Assembly (NCBI RefSeq): GCF_000172795.2
Contig: NZ_CP020950.1
Span: 62,001 to 126,000 of the forward strand
DNA: 64,000 nt
Reading direction: 5' to 3'
Source: Rhizobium sp. CIAT894
GTDB taxonomy: Bacteria > Pseudomonadota > Alphaproteobacteria > Rhizobiales > Rhizobiaceae
Of this stretch, positions 1 to 7,296 are shown one piece after another. The notes below the pieces were generated by a model. It did not search any database. It saw nothing but the letters and a program-made list of their open reading frames with translations, and was not told where the DNA came from. The stretch's first letter is position 1. Every line of letters begins with the position of its first letter. The translations under genes and the position numbers were made by a program.

Positions 1-893
1 TTACCATGCCGTTGCCGGAAATCCAGATTTTTGGCGGCGGAGCGCACGCAGCGCGCCGGGTCGACGTTCAGGATTTCATGATCATGTGCCCTGCCGCCTC
101 GACCTTCTCGGAGGCTTTGGAGTGGACCGCCGAGGTCTACCGCGCCGCGGGCGACATCATGAAGCGGGCCGGCAAGCTCCAGGGCGTGGCGGATGAGGGA
201 GGCTACTGGCCGGCCTTCACCAGCAATGAGGAGGCTCTGGATGCCTTGGTGCGGTCGATCGAAGCTGCCGGTCTGAAGCCGGGCGGCGAAGTGGCGATAT
301 CGCTCGACATCGCGGCTTCCGAATTCGGCCGGGAAGGCAGGTATTCGCTGGCACTGGAAGATCGGCAGCTCGATACGGCCGAGATGATCGACATGCTTGG
401 CGGCTGGCTGAAGGCCTATCCGATCGTCTCGATCGAGGATCCGCTCGCCGAGGACGATCCGGACGGCTTCAAGGAATTTACCGCCCGCTACGGCTCCAGA
501 TGCCAGATCATCGGCGACGACTTCTTCGTGACGAACGCGGCGCGGGTAACCGAAGCGATCAGGGATAAAAGCGCCAATGCCGTTCTGATCAAGCCGAACC
601 AGGCGGGCACGATCACCGAGACCTTCGAGGCGCTCGCCGTCGCCAAGAAGGCGGGTTTTCGGACAATCGTTTCGGCGAGATCCGGCGAGACGGAAGATGT
701 GACGATCGCCCATCTCTCGGTCGGCTGGAATGCCAAGCAGCTCAAGGTCGGCTCGTTCTCCCGTTCCGAGCGGATGGCCAAGTGGAACGAGGTTCTCCGG
801 ATCGAGGAGGCGCTTGGAACAGAGGCTTCGTTCGCCGGGTGGTCGGCGCTGGATCTGGCTGAAAACCCGGCCGCCGTTGCCGCCGTAGGCTAG
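1..893 (+). CDS. Enolase paralogue (phosphopyruvate hydratase), 5' end outside the window
   Basis: Enolase interconverts 2-phosphoglycerate and phosphoenolpyruvate in the cytosol. The reading frame is open at the left edge, so the N-terminal third is missing; the ATG at 6 is internal. Visible enolase blocks are GGGAHA (substrate-loop His), DEGG and SIEDP (Mg2+ carboxylates), GDDFFVTN, and LIKPNQAGT (catalytic Lys). The block that normally reads SHRSGETED reads SARSGETED here, so the His that contacts substrate phosphate is Ala. Neighbouring residues also diverge from housekeeping enolases. It is probably a second, specialised enolase. PEP carboxylase and a 2-hydroxyacid dehydrogenase are encoded nearby, which suggests a role at 2-phosphoglycerate/PEP. 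The family is certain; whether it has enolase activity is not. Confidence 0.85.
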   Translation, partial: TMPLPEIQIFGGGAHAARRVDVQDFMIMCPAASTFSEALEWTAEVYRAAGDIMKRAGKLQGVADEGGYWPAFTSNEEALDALVRSIEAAGLKPGGEVAISLDIAASEFGREGRYSLALEDRQLDTAEMIDMLGGWLKAYPIVSIEDPLAEDDPDGFKEFTARYGSRCQIIGDDFFVTNAARVTEAIRDKSANAVLIKPNQAGTITETFEALAVAKKAGFRTIVSARSGETEDVTIAHLSVGWNAKQLKVGSFSRSERMAKWNEVLRIEEALGTEASFAGWSALDLAENPAAVAAVG

Positions 894-935
894 AATTTGG
901 ATGGGCCGGCTGCGGGTCTCGCTTAAAAACAGGCG

Positions 936-976
936 TTGACAAAACACCCGACCGTTTTATGCTAACGTTAGCAAAA
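936..976 (+). promoter_or_regulatory. Sigma70-type promoter overlapped by LacI-family operator (site 1)
   Basis: The -35 TTGACA (936-941) and -10 TATGCT (958-963) are 16 bp apart. A perfect 14-bp palindrome TGCTAACGTTAGCA (960-973) covers the -10 and the expected start of transcription. The central CG and symmetric half-sites are typical of LacI/PurR-family operators. The same core recurs at 7223-7242 and 10089-10108. No LacI-family gene lies in this window. A long-frame start at 959 for the next gene is ruled out because it would lie inside this promoter. Confidence 0.8.
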
Positions 977-991
977 CGAGATGAGGATGAC

Positions 992-1993
992 ATGCTTCCG
1001 GCTGTTAATTTGAAACCTCCCTTCAACATCACGCGCTTCAGCCACGTCGTGCTCGAGGTCAACGATGTGGGACGCAGCCGGGATTTCTATGTCAATGTCG
1101 GCGGCCTCGTCGAAACGGAATTCGCTGATGGTGTCTCCTACCTCCGCGGACTGTCCGAGGCCTGCCACCACAGCCTCGTGCTCGCACCCGCCGGCGGCAA
1201 GCCGGCGTGCAGGCGGATCGGTTACAGGGTGTTCCTGGAGGAGGATCTCGACAAGGCCAAGATCTTCTTCGAGGAGAAGGGGCTTCCGGGGGAATGGGTC
1301 GAAGTTCGAAACCAGGGGCGGACCTTGCTTGTCAGCGATCCCTCGGGGGCTCGCGTCGAGCTTTGCTCCGGCATGAGCGTCCATCCCCGCAAGTTTCTCG
1401 AGGTGCACGAACATCGCGGCGCCCGAGCCCAGGGCCTCGACCATTGCCAGGTCATCGTCGCCGATCCGCTCGGTCTGAGCGCGTTCTACGGCGAACTCGG
1501 TTTCCGGACGTCGGAATATATCGCGGCGGGCGACGATCTCATTGCGAACTTCATGTATCGCAAAGGCGTCTGCCTCGACCTGGCTTTGGTGCCCGGCATC
1601 GGCCCGCGGCTGCACCATTTTGCCTACACGGTTGCGGATAGCAGCGACATCTTCGCCGTCTGCGACTTTGCCAGCCGTTACGGCTATGGAGACAGCGTCG
1701 AACGCGGGCCCGGCCGCCATGGCCCTTCGGGAGTCCTGTTCGTCTATCTGCGCGATCCGGACGGGCACCGGGTGGAGTTCTTCAACAATCACTACACCAC
1801 GATAGACGCTGAATTGGAGCCCATTCGCTGGGACGCGGCATCCCTGAGCACCAATGTCCATTGGGGCATGCCGGCCACCTCGAAGTGGTTCTTCGAGGCC
1901 AGCGAGTTTACGGGAGTGCCGTTGGAGCGCCCGGAGAAGATGCCCAACCCGATGACGCTGGAACGCTATGCAGAAGGGCTCGCGAAGAGCTGA
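992..1993 (+). CDS. Class I (VOC-fold) extradiol ring-cleavage dioxygenase, homoprotocatechuate dioxygenase-like
   Basis: Two vicinal-oxygen-chelate modules make a 333-residue protein of the size expected for class I extradiol dioxygenases, which use Fe(II) or Mn(II) to open catechol rings. The metal ligands are visible: His151 (LDHCQV), His209 (LHHFAYTV) and Glu262 (HRVEFF). The GPGRHG and FVYLRDPDGHR blocks resemble homoprotocatechuate 2,3-dioxygenases. The second-sphere acid/base His of that enzyme (TVHD motif) appears to be Leu195 (VCLD), so substrate or chemistry may differ. The start at 992 follows GAGGA and lies downstream of the operator-covered promoter. It leads a probable operon with the binding protein, alcohol dehydrogenase and FMN reductase. 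Confidence 0.85.
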   Translation: MLPAVNLKPPFNITRFSHVVLEVNDVGRSRDFYVNVGGLVETEFADGVSYLRGLSEACHHSLVLAPAGGKPACRRIGYRVFLEEDLDKAKIFFEEKGLPGEWVEVRNQGRTLLVSDPSGARVELCSGMSVHPRKFLEVHEHRGARAQGLDHCQVIVADPLGLSAFYGELGFRTSEYIAAGDDLIANFMYRKGVCLDLALVPGIGPRLHHFAYTVADSSDIFAVCDFASRYGYGDSVERGPGRHGPSGVLFVYLRDPDGHRVEFFNNHYTTIDAELEPIRWDAASLSTNVHWGMPATSKWFFEASEFTGVPLERPEKMPNPMTLERYAEGLAKS

Positions 1994-2076
1994 GACCTGC
2001 CGCCGGCGGGCAGGAGACCGACGCGCCGCGAGACCCGTGAGCGCGATGACATGCCGGAAGCACCTGGGAGGATGAG

Positions 2077-3294
2077 ATGAGTGCGATTTCCATGAAACTG
2101 AACAGACGTGCATTTCTCGGCTCTGCCGCCGCCGCGGCAGCTTTCGGCGCGATGCCGAGGGTTTTTGCCCAGGAGGGGCCGATCCGCGTCGGCGGAACGC
2201 TGCCGTTGACGGGTCCGCTTGCGGGCGTCGGCGCAATCCATAAGCTCGCGGCAGAAGTATTCGTCGAACAGATCAACGCCAAGGGCGGTATTCTCGGGCG
2301 GAAGGTGGAGTTCGTCCTTCTCGACGACCAATCGCTTCCCGCCAATGCGCGAACCCTTTACGAGCGCCTGGTGACGGCCGATAAGGTCGATCTCCTGATG
2401 GGGCCTTATGGCACTTCCTCGATTATCGCGGCAATGGGCGTTGCCGCTCGGTTCAAGAAGATGCTTGTTCAGAGCAGCCTTGGCGACCCGAGCCTCGCGC
2501 CCTATCCGCTGCAGTTCCCCTCGCTTCCGATCGGGGCCGAGCCGCAGTTGACCGACACCGAGATCGTTCTCGATGCCTATGCGAGCCTGCCGGCTCCTCC
2601 CAAGACGATCGCCTTCGTCACCAGCAAATTCCCATCGGCCCTGACGATCGCCAAGGGCGGCCAGCAGGTCGCCGAGAAACGCGGCATCAAAAGCCTGCTG
2701 GACCTCGAATATGAATTCGGCACGAAGGACTTCGGCGCAATCGCGAACCGCATCAAGGCGGCTGATCCGGATCTGCTGTGGTCGGGTGCGATCGGCATGG
2801 AGGCCGTGCAGCTTCTCGATGCGATGAGCCGGATCGATTACCAGCCAAGGAACCAGTTCTATCTGTTCCCGGCGCCCGGCCCGACCGCGGCGCACCCGAA
2901 AGCGAATGGTCTGACCTCGCTGACCTGGTTCGAAGAGCACGAACCCTTTCTCAAGTATCATGGCGCCCAGGAGTTCGTCAGCGCCTATGACGGCAAGGCG
3001 AAAGCGGCAGGATTCCCCTATCCGCGCGCCGAATATCAGGCCGCCGTCGAATATGCTGCGTGGCAGATCCTTGCCGCGGCAGCTGAAGGGGCGGGGAAGC
3101 TGGATGATGCCGCGATGGCTGCGTGGCTGCGCGCAAATCCCGTCGAGACGGTCGTCGGGACAAGGACTTTCGACGGCAAGTTCAATGCCGGAAAGCCATC
3201 GACAAAGCTCAAGCAAGTTCAAGGAAAGGATTGGGTGACTGTCTGGCCTGCGGACTTCCGACCGGCCGGCAAGGAGTTCCTGGCCGCCCTCTGA
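2077..3294 (+). CDS. ABC transporter substrate-binding protein, branched-chain amino acid (type 1 fold) family
   Basis: A periplasmic solute receptor of the LivJ/amide-binding family, 405 residues. The N-terminus carries a twin-arginine-type signal (NRRAFLG, then an alanine-rich stretch and a probable cut after VFAQ). The mature start IRVGGTLPLTGPLAGVG is the standard family opening, and EQINAKGGILGRKVEFVLLDD follows it. The ATG at 2077 has a good GGGAGGATGAG ribosome site. No permease or ATPase gene is adjacent, so the transporter must be completed from elsewhere or upstream of the window. Its place behind a ring-cleavage dioxygenase suggests an aromatic or organic acid ligand; this is inference. 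Confidence 0.85.
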   Translation: MSAISMKLNRRAFLGSAAAAAAFGAMPRVFAQEGPIRVGGTLPLTGPLAGVGAIHKLAAEVFVEQINAKGGILGRKVEFVLLDDQSLPANARTLYERLVTADKVDLLMGPYGTSSIIAAMGVAARFKKMLVQSSLGDPSLAPYPLQFPSLPIGAEPQLTDTEIVLDAYASLPAPPKTIAFVTSKFPSALTIAKGGQQVAEKRGIKSLLDLEYEFGTKDFGAIANRIKAADPDLLWSGAIGMEAVQLLDAMSRIDYQPRNQFYLFPAPGPTAAHPKANGLTSLTWFEEHEPFLKYHGAQEFVSAYDGKAKAAGFPYPRAEYQAAVEYAAWQILAAAAEGAGKLDDAAMAAWLRANPVETVVGTRTFDGKFNAGKPSTKLKQVQGKDWVTVWPADFRPAGKEFLAAL

Positions 3295-3343
3295 CAAAAC
3301 CGCTCGGCACTGCCGCGCACCTGTCTGAAACTGAAAAAATGCG

Positions 3344-3368
3344 ATCGGTCGGGCACGGTTCGACCGAT
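3344..3368 (+). other. Intergenic RNA hairpin
   Basis: ATCGGTCG (3344-3351) pairs perfectly with CGACCGAT (3361-3368) around a 9-nt loop, in the gap between the binding-protein gene and the alcohol dehydrogenase gene. No T-run follows, so it is more likely an mRNA-stabilising or processing hairpin than a terminator. It could lower expression of the distal genes relative to the binding protein. Confidence 0.4.
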
Positions 3369-3386
3369 GTCCCTATGGAGGAGTAA

Positions 3387-4517
3387 ATGGTAAAAACGAT
3401 GATCGCCGCCCGGCTGCATGCTCTTCATCAGCCGATGTCGTTGGATGAGATTCCGGTTCCTGCGCCTCGGCCCAACGACGTTCTGGTGCAGGTCAGGGCC
3501 TGCGGCATCGTGCCCAACATGGCCAACGTCATCAATAACTGGCCAACCTGGTTTCCCCACCAGCCGCTGCCGAAGTTTCCGGCAGTGTTCGGCCTGGATC
3601 CAGCCGGGGTCGTCGCCGAAGTGGGCGAGGCGGTCACCAATGTCAAAATTGGCGATCGCGTCTATGTCAGCCCTCTCAGATCCTGTGGCTCCTGCAAGGC
3701 GTGCCGGTCAGGCAACCGCAGCCAATGCCGCTACTACACCTTGAACGGCTACTTCAGCACCAGCCGCGATGGTCAAAGAATCTTCGATCTTTATCCCTAT
3801 GGCGGTTTCAGCCAGTACATGACCGCTCCGGAATATTCACTCGTATGCCTGCCGGACAATCTCAGCTTCGAACAGGCCGGCCGCTTCGGCTACCTCGGCA
3901 CATCCTACGGCGCCCTGAAGAATGCGCAGGCCGGACCCGGCCAGGTTTGCCTCATCGACGGGATTACCGGCACGCTGGGCGTCGCGGCCACCAAGCTCGC
4001 TCTCGCCATGGGCCTCTCCAAAATTCTGGGCACCGGCAGAAACAGGGAATTGATGGACCGCATCAAGGCCATCGCTCCCGACCGCATCGACACGATCATG
4101 CTCGGCGAGGGCTCGACGGGAGAATGGGCAAAGGCCCAAACCGGCGGCGAGGGCGTGGATTTCGTTATCAGCGCGCTGGGTGCGAGAGCCCCGGCCGCGA
4201 CCGTGGTCGATTCCATGCGCGGCGTTCGTCGAGGCGGCCGTGTGGTTGTCGTTGGCGGCGTCGCGGAAGATGTTCCTGTTGATGTGAAGTGGCTGATGGA
4301 CGAGCAGGTTCAGCTCATCGGCTCCAACTGGTTCAGCGCTGCCCAGGGGCAGGAAATGGCCGACATGGTCCGCACCGGTGCGCTCGACCTCTCCTATCTC
4401 GAGCACAAGGTCTATCCGCTCGAGCGGGTGAACGAAGCCATTTCCGGCATCGGCGAACGCGATGGCGGCTTCAGCAACTACGTGGTCGTTCCGCCGGTTC
4501 CCGCCGTCTGGCAATAA
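3387..4517 (+). CDS. Zinc-dependent alcohol dehydrogenase, MDR superfamily
   Basis: A 376-residue medium-chain dehydrogenase/reductase with an N-terminal GroES-like domain and a C-terminal Rossmann domain that would bind NAD(P). The structural-zinc lobe is intact (CGSCKACRSGNRSQC, about residues 94-108). The nucleotide-binding region spans about residues 185-265 (DGITGTLGVAATKLALAMG). The ATG at 3387 follows GGAGGAG. It is the third gene of the dioxygenase cluster and probably oxidises an alcohol or reduces an aldehyde intermediate there. The substrate cannot be read from the sequence. Confidence 0.85.
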   Translation: MVKTMIAARLHALHQPMSLDEIPVPAPRPNDVLVQVRACGIVPNMANVINNWPTWFPHQPLPKFPAVFGLDPAGVVAEVGEAVTNVKIGDRVYVSPLRSCGSCKACRSGNRSQCRYYTLNGYFSTSRDGQRIFDLYPYGGFSQYMTAPEYSLVCLPDNLSFEQAGRFGYLGTSYGALKNAQAGPGQVCLIDGITGTLGVAATKLALAMGLSKILGTGRNRELMDRIKAIAPDRIDTIMLGEGSTGEWAKAQTGGEGVDFVISALGARAPAATVVDSMRGVRRGGRVVVVGGVAEDVPVDVKWLMDEQVQLIGSNWFSAAQGQEMADMVRTGALDLSYLEHKVYPLERVNEAISGIGERDGGFSNYVVVPPVPAVWQ

Positions 4518-4525
4518 CAATCACC

Positions 4526-4547
4526 GGCGCCGGCTGCGGCCGGCGCC
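4526..4547 (+). other. GC-rich intergenic hairpin with UGCG tetraloop
   Basis: GGCGCCGGC (4526-4534) and GCCGGCGCC (4539-4547) form a perfect 9-bp stem closed by a TGCG tetraloop, 9 bp after the alcohol dehydrogenase stop and 24 bp before the FMN reductase start. No T-tract follows. It probably acts as an exonuclease barrier or partial attenuator within the operon. Confidence 0.45.
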
Positions 4548-4570
4548 TCCCTCACGCGAGAAGAGAGAAC

Positions 4571-5122
4571 ATGTCCAAGAAAGATATCGCGGTCCTGGTC
4601 GGGAGCCTTCGTCAGGCTTCGATCAACCTGAAATTCGCCCGCGCCATGCAGAAAGTGGCGCCTGACGGGCTGAACCTGGAAATCGTGCCGATCGGCGATC
4701 TTCCGCTCTATAACCAGGACCTGGAAACCGAGACGCCGCCGACGGAATGGACGTCCTTCCGCGAGCGCATCAAGGCTTGCGATGGGGCAATTTTCGTGAC
4801 GCCGGAATATAATAGATCCGTGCCGGCGGCATTGAAGAATGCGATCGAAGTCGGCTCTCGGCCGTTCGGAAAAAGCGTGTGGGATCACAAGCCCGGCGCG
4901 GTGACCGGCGCTTCTCCCGGTCTCATCGGCGGCGCAGCGGCAGCGCTTCAGCTCCGGGTTATCCTGACCAATATCAACGTGCCGACCATGCCCCAGCCTG
5001 AGGTTTACCTCAGCACAGCCGACAAATTGGTGGGCGACCATGGGGTATTCCTCAACGAAGGAACCCAGAAGTTCATCGAGAGCTTCCTGGTTGCGTTCGA
5101 AAGCTGGGTCGCCCGGTTCTGA
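4571..5122 (+). CDS. NAD(P)H-dependent FMN reductase (flavodoxin fold, azoreductase/ChrR-like)
   Basis: A 183-residue flavodoxin-like reductase that uses NAD(P)H to reduce FMN, quinones or azo compounds. The FMN phosphate-binding loop GSLRQASIN lies near residues 10-18, and the signature FVTPEYNRSVPAALKNAIE near residues 75-93. ATG 4571 follows AAGAGAGA. The frame is open far upstream inside the previous gene, but that extension has no family similarity. It is the last gene before a strong terminator, so it closes the dioxygenase operon. It may supply reduced flavin to an oxygenase or protect against quinones. Confidence 0.85.
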   Translation: MSKKDIAVLVGSLRQASINLKFARAMQKVAPDGLNLEIVPIGDLPLYNQDLETETPPTEWTSFRERIKACDGAIFVTPEYNRSVPAALKNAIEVGSRPFGKSVWDHKPGAVTGASPGLIGGAAAALQLRVILTNINVPTMPQPEVYLSTADKLVGDHGVFLNEGTQKFIESFLVAFESWVARF

Positions 5123-5147
5123 GCCGAAGCCGCTGCAAGATTTTATC

Positions 5148-5180
5148 AGCCGTCGCGAACAACAGCGCGACGGCTTTTTC
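5148..5180 (+). terminator. Rho-independent terminator
   Basis: AGCCGTCGCG (5148-5157) pairs with CGCGACGGCT (5166-5175) around an 8-nt loop, followed by a T-run. It lies 25 bp after the FMN reductase stop. It ends the plus-strand operon before the convergent minus-strand kinase gene. Confidence 0.85.
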
Positions 5181-5228
5181 ATTTTCATTGAAGTGAAAAG
5201 CGTACTGCTCCGGAAAAGCCTGGGTTCC

Positions 5229-6224
5229 TTACGGAAACCAGACCTGCGCCACGTCAGCGAGCTTTTGCGGCGGCGACGCGATCAATGGGATAGCCGCCTT
5301 GCGGACCGCCTCGCGCTGACATTCGTCGGTTATGTATTCGACGGGCGATTTGCCATCGACCCGGGCGAGGAAGAGGGCGGGCAGCAGGCTCGCGGCCCGG
5401 GCTTCGAGAGCGTCCCGATCTTCCCAATCGACCTGATCCATATAGGCTGCCGTCAAGGCCGCGAATGACGATGCGAGCTCGGATGCCGCCTTTGCGGCAA
5501 CGATCTTCTTCAGCAGCAGATGGTTCAGGCAGAAGGCCAGGTCGAAAGCCGGATCGCCGAACCAGGCGCATTCGGCATCCAGGAACACGGGGCCGTTCCT
5601 GCCCAACAGGATGTTCTTCGGGCTGACGTCGCCATGGACCAGCGCCAACTTTGTTTCGGCCGTGCGCTGAACCAGCTCGGCCAGGCGATCGCTGACGAAG
5701 GGATGTTTGGCGGCGGTCGCCACCAGGTAGGGCTCAAGCCGGAGAGCATAGAAGTTGGGTCCGGAGTCAAATCTTTCCGGCAAGCCCGATGTGCGGGCGC
5801 TGACGGAATGGATCTGTCCGATCCGCCGGCCAGTGACCTCTGCCGCCTTTCGGTCGACGTGCCCGTGAAGAAGGCTGGTCTTCCACAGCGGGTACTCGTC
5901 GCTCGGCAGAAATTCCATTGCGAAAATGCCAGATGGCGCGTCATGCGCGAGAGGTTTCGGAACGGCGGAAGGGAAATGCTCCGCCACGAAGGAGATCCAG
6001 TTCCATTCGTATAGATTTCTCGACACCGGCGCCTGCCAATCGGCGGATACTTTAAGCTTGGCAAGTGCGCGTTTCACGCAGATAAGCCGGCCGGGAAGCT
6101 CCACGCGGTAGATATCTGAAGAAACGCCACCCGTCAGGGGCTTATAGATCGCCTCCTCGGAAGCGCTCATCAGGCCGCTCTTCAGCAGGAAATCGTCGAA
6201 AATCGTGGTCTCGGCTACAGGCAT
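5229..6224 (-). CDS. Aminoglycoside phosphotransferase (APH)/choline-kinase-fold small-molecule kinase
   Basis: A 331-residue protein-kinase-like small-molecule kinase. The catalytic Brenner motif reads LVHGDVSPKNILL near residues 198-210, followed by the metal-binding segment VFLDAECAWFGDPAFDLAF. An N-terminal nucleotide lobe is recognisable (GGVSSDIYRVELPGRLICVKRAL). It starts 21 bp after the hydroxyacid dehydrogenase gene, so the two are probably cotranscribed from operator site 2. Despite the family name, many members phosphorylate sugars, amino alcohols or other metabolites. Sitting between a 2-hydroxyacid reductase and enolase/PEP carboxylase genes, it may phosphorylate a hydroxyacid. 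That is speculation. Confidence 0.8.
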   Translation of the reverse strand: MPVAETTIFDDFLLKSGLMSASEEAIYKPLTGGVSSDIYRVELPGRLICVKRALAKLKVSADWQAPVSRNLYEWNWISFVAEHFPSAVPKPLAHDAPSGIFAMEFLPSDEYPLWKTSLLHGHVDRKAAEVTGRRIGQIHSVSARTSGLPERFDSGPNFYALRLEPYLVATAAKHPFVSDRLAELVQRTAETKLALVHGDVSPKNILLGRNGPVFLDAECAWFGDPAFDLAFCLNHLLLKKIVAAKAASELASSFAALTAAYMDQVDWEDRDALEARAASLLPALFLARVDGKSPVEYITDECQREAVRKAAIPLIASPPQKLADVAQVWFP

Positions 6225-6245
6225 GAATTCAGTGTCCTTGCGGCA

Positions 6246-7208
6246 TTAGCGGCGGGGGCTGTTGCGGGCTTGTTCAGGCATCTCTCCGGAGAGAACCCTG
6301 ACGACCTCCTCCGCGGCCCGGCGGCGCAGCTCGATCAGCGAAGCATCCGAGGAGAAGGCGACATGCGGCGTGATCATCGCGCCCGGGTGAGCAATCAGCT
6401 CCGGGGGAACGCGTGGTTCATCCTCGAGCACATCGAGGCCGACCCCGCTCAGAATGCCGGAGGCCAGGCCCTCGATCACGGCGGCGGTATCCACGACGCC
6501 GCCCCGGCTGACGTTGACCAGCAGGCTTCCCCGCCGCATCTTCGAGATGGCGTCCCTGTTGATCAGATGGCGCGTTGCAGGTGAAAGCGGCGCATGGACA
6601 ATGACGATATCGCTTTTGCCCAGAAGCGTATCGAAGCCGGCAAGCTCCACATTGGCAGGCACGTTCGAGGCATGGGGATCGTGTGCCGTCACGCGGCATC
6701 CGAGCGCCTGCATTTTTGCGGCCGTCGCGCGGCCGATGCGACCGAAGCCGACGATGCCGCAGGTCAGCTCCGAAAGCCGACGGAGATTTGCCGAAGCCGG
6801 GTCCCAGCGGCCATCGCGCACCTCGCGATCGAAGTGGACCAGGCCGCGGGCCCAGGCAATCGCAAAACCGACGGCGTGGTCTGATACTTCCGTGACGCAA
6901 TAGTCGGGAACGTTCGTGACCCAGATCCCCCGCTCCGTGGCCGCATCGACGGCAATATTGTCCAGCCCGACTCCGAGACGCGCGACGATCTTGAGATTGG
7001 GAGATGCAGCGATCGCCGTCTCGCTGACCTGAGCCCAGCAGGTCAGGATGGCGTCCGGCTTATGCTCTGCGGCCAAAGCGTCGATCTCGGCAGAAGGCGA
7101 CGGCTCGGCGGGGCCGCTGACGAGGGTGAAACCGGCCCGCTCGATCACCTCGCGCTCCACCTTGTCATCCGGCCAGGCGTAGTCCGTCAACAGTACGGTT
7201 CGTGTCAT
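6246..7208 (-). CDS. D-2-hydroxyacid dehydrogenase (hydroxypyruvate/glyoxylate reductase type)
   Basis: A 320-residue NAD(P)-dependent dehydrogenase of the D-isomer-specific family, closest in feel to the C-terminal-binding-protein-like branch. The nucleotide loop is GIVGFGRIGRA (about 149-159). The catalytic triad is present as Arg in NVSRGG, Glu in LEDEPRV and His in ITPHVAFS. The ATG at 7208 follows GGGAGG. It reads out of a promoter overlapped by operator site 2. Hydroxypyruvate to D-glycerate is one reaction of the family and would feed 2-phosphoglycerate chemistry; other 2-keto acids are equally possible. Confidence 0.85.
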   Translation of the reverse strand: MTRTVLLTDYAWPDDKVEREVIERAGFTLVSGPAEPSPSAEIDALAAEHKPDAILTCWAQVSETAIAASPNLKIVARLGVGLDNIAVDAATERGIWVTNVPDYCVTEVSDHAVGFAIAWARGLVHFDREVRDGRWDPASANLRRLSELTCGIVGFGRIGRATAAKMQALGCRVTAHDPHASNVPANVELAGFDTLLGKSDIVIVHAPLSPATRHLINRDAISKMRRGSLLVNVSRGGVVDTAAVIEGLASGILSGVGLDVLEDEPRVPPELIAHPGAMITPHVAFSSDASLIELRRRAAEEVVRVLSGEMPEQARNSPRR

Positions 7209-7222
7209 GATTTCCTCCCAGT

Positions 7223-7260
7223 TTGTGCAAACGTTAGCGCAATATTTTCGCCGTGGTCAA
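7223..7260 (-). promoter_or_regulatory. Promoter region with LacI-family operator (site 2)
   Basis: An imperfect palindrome with core GCAAACGTTAGC (7227-7238) has one mismatched pair in the 12-bp core and further symmetry out to 7223 and 7242. It matches site 1 and site 3. On the minus strand a TTGACC -35 element (7255-7260) lies about 17 bp upstream of the operator half. Binding would block initiation of the hydroxyacid dehydrogenase-kinase unit. Confidence 0.7.
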
Positions 7261-7296
7261 GAAAAATAGGCTTAGGCCATCCGCATTGACGGCTTG

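Noticed and set aside
968..2236. 422-codon minus-strand frame opposite the dioxygenase
   Set aside because: Arg-rich shadow of a well-supported gene; no ribosome site or family motif.
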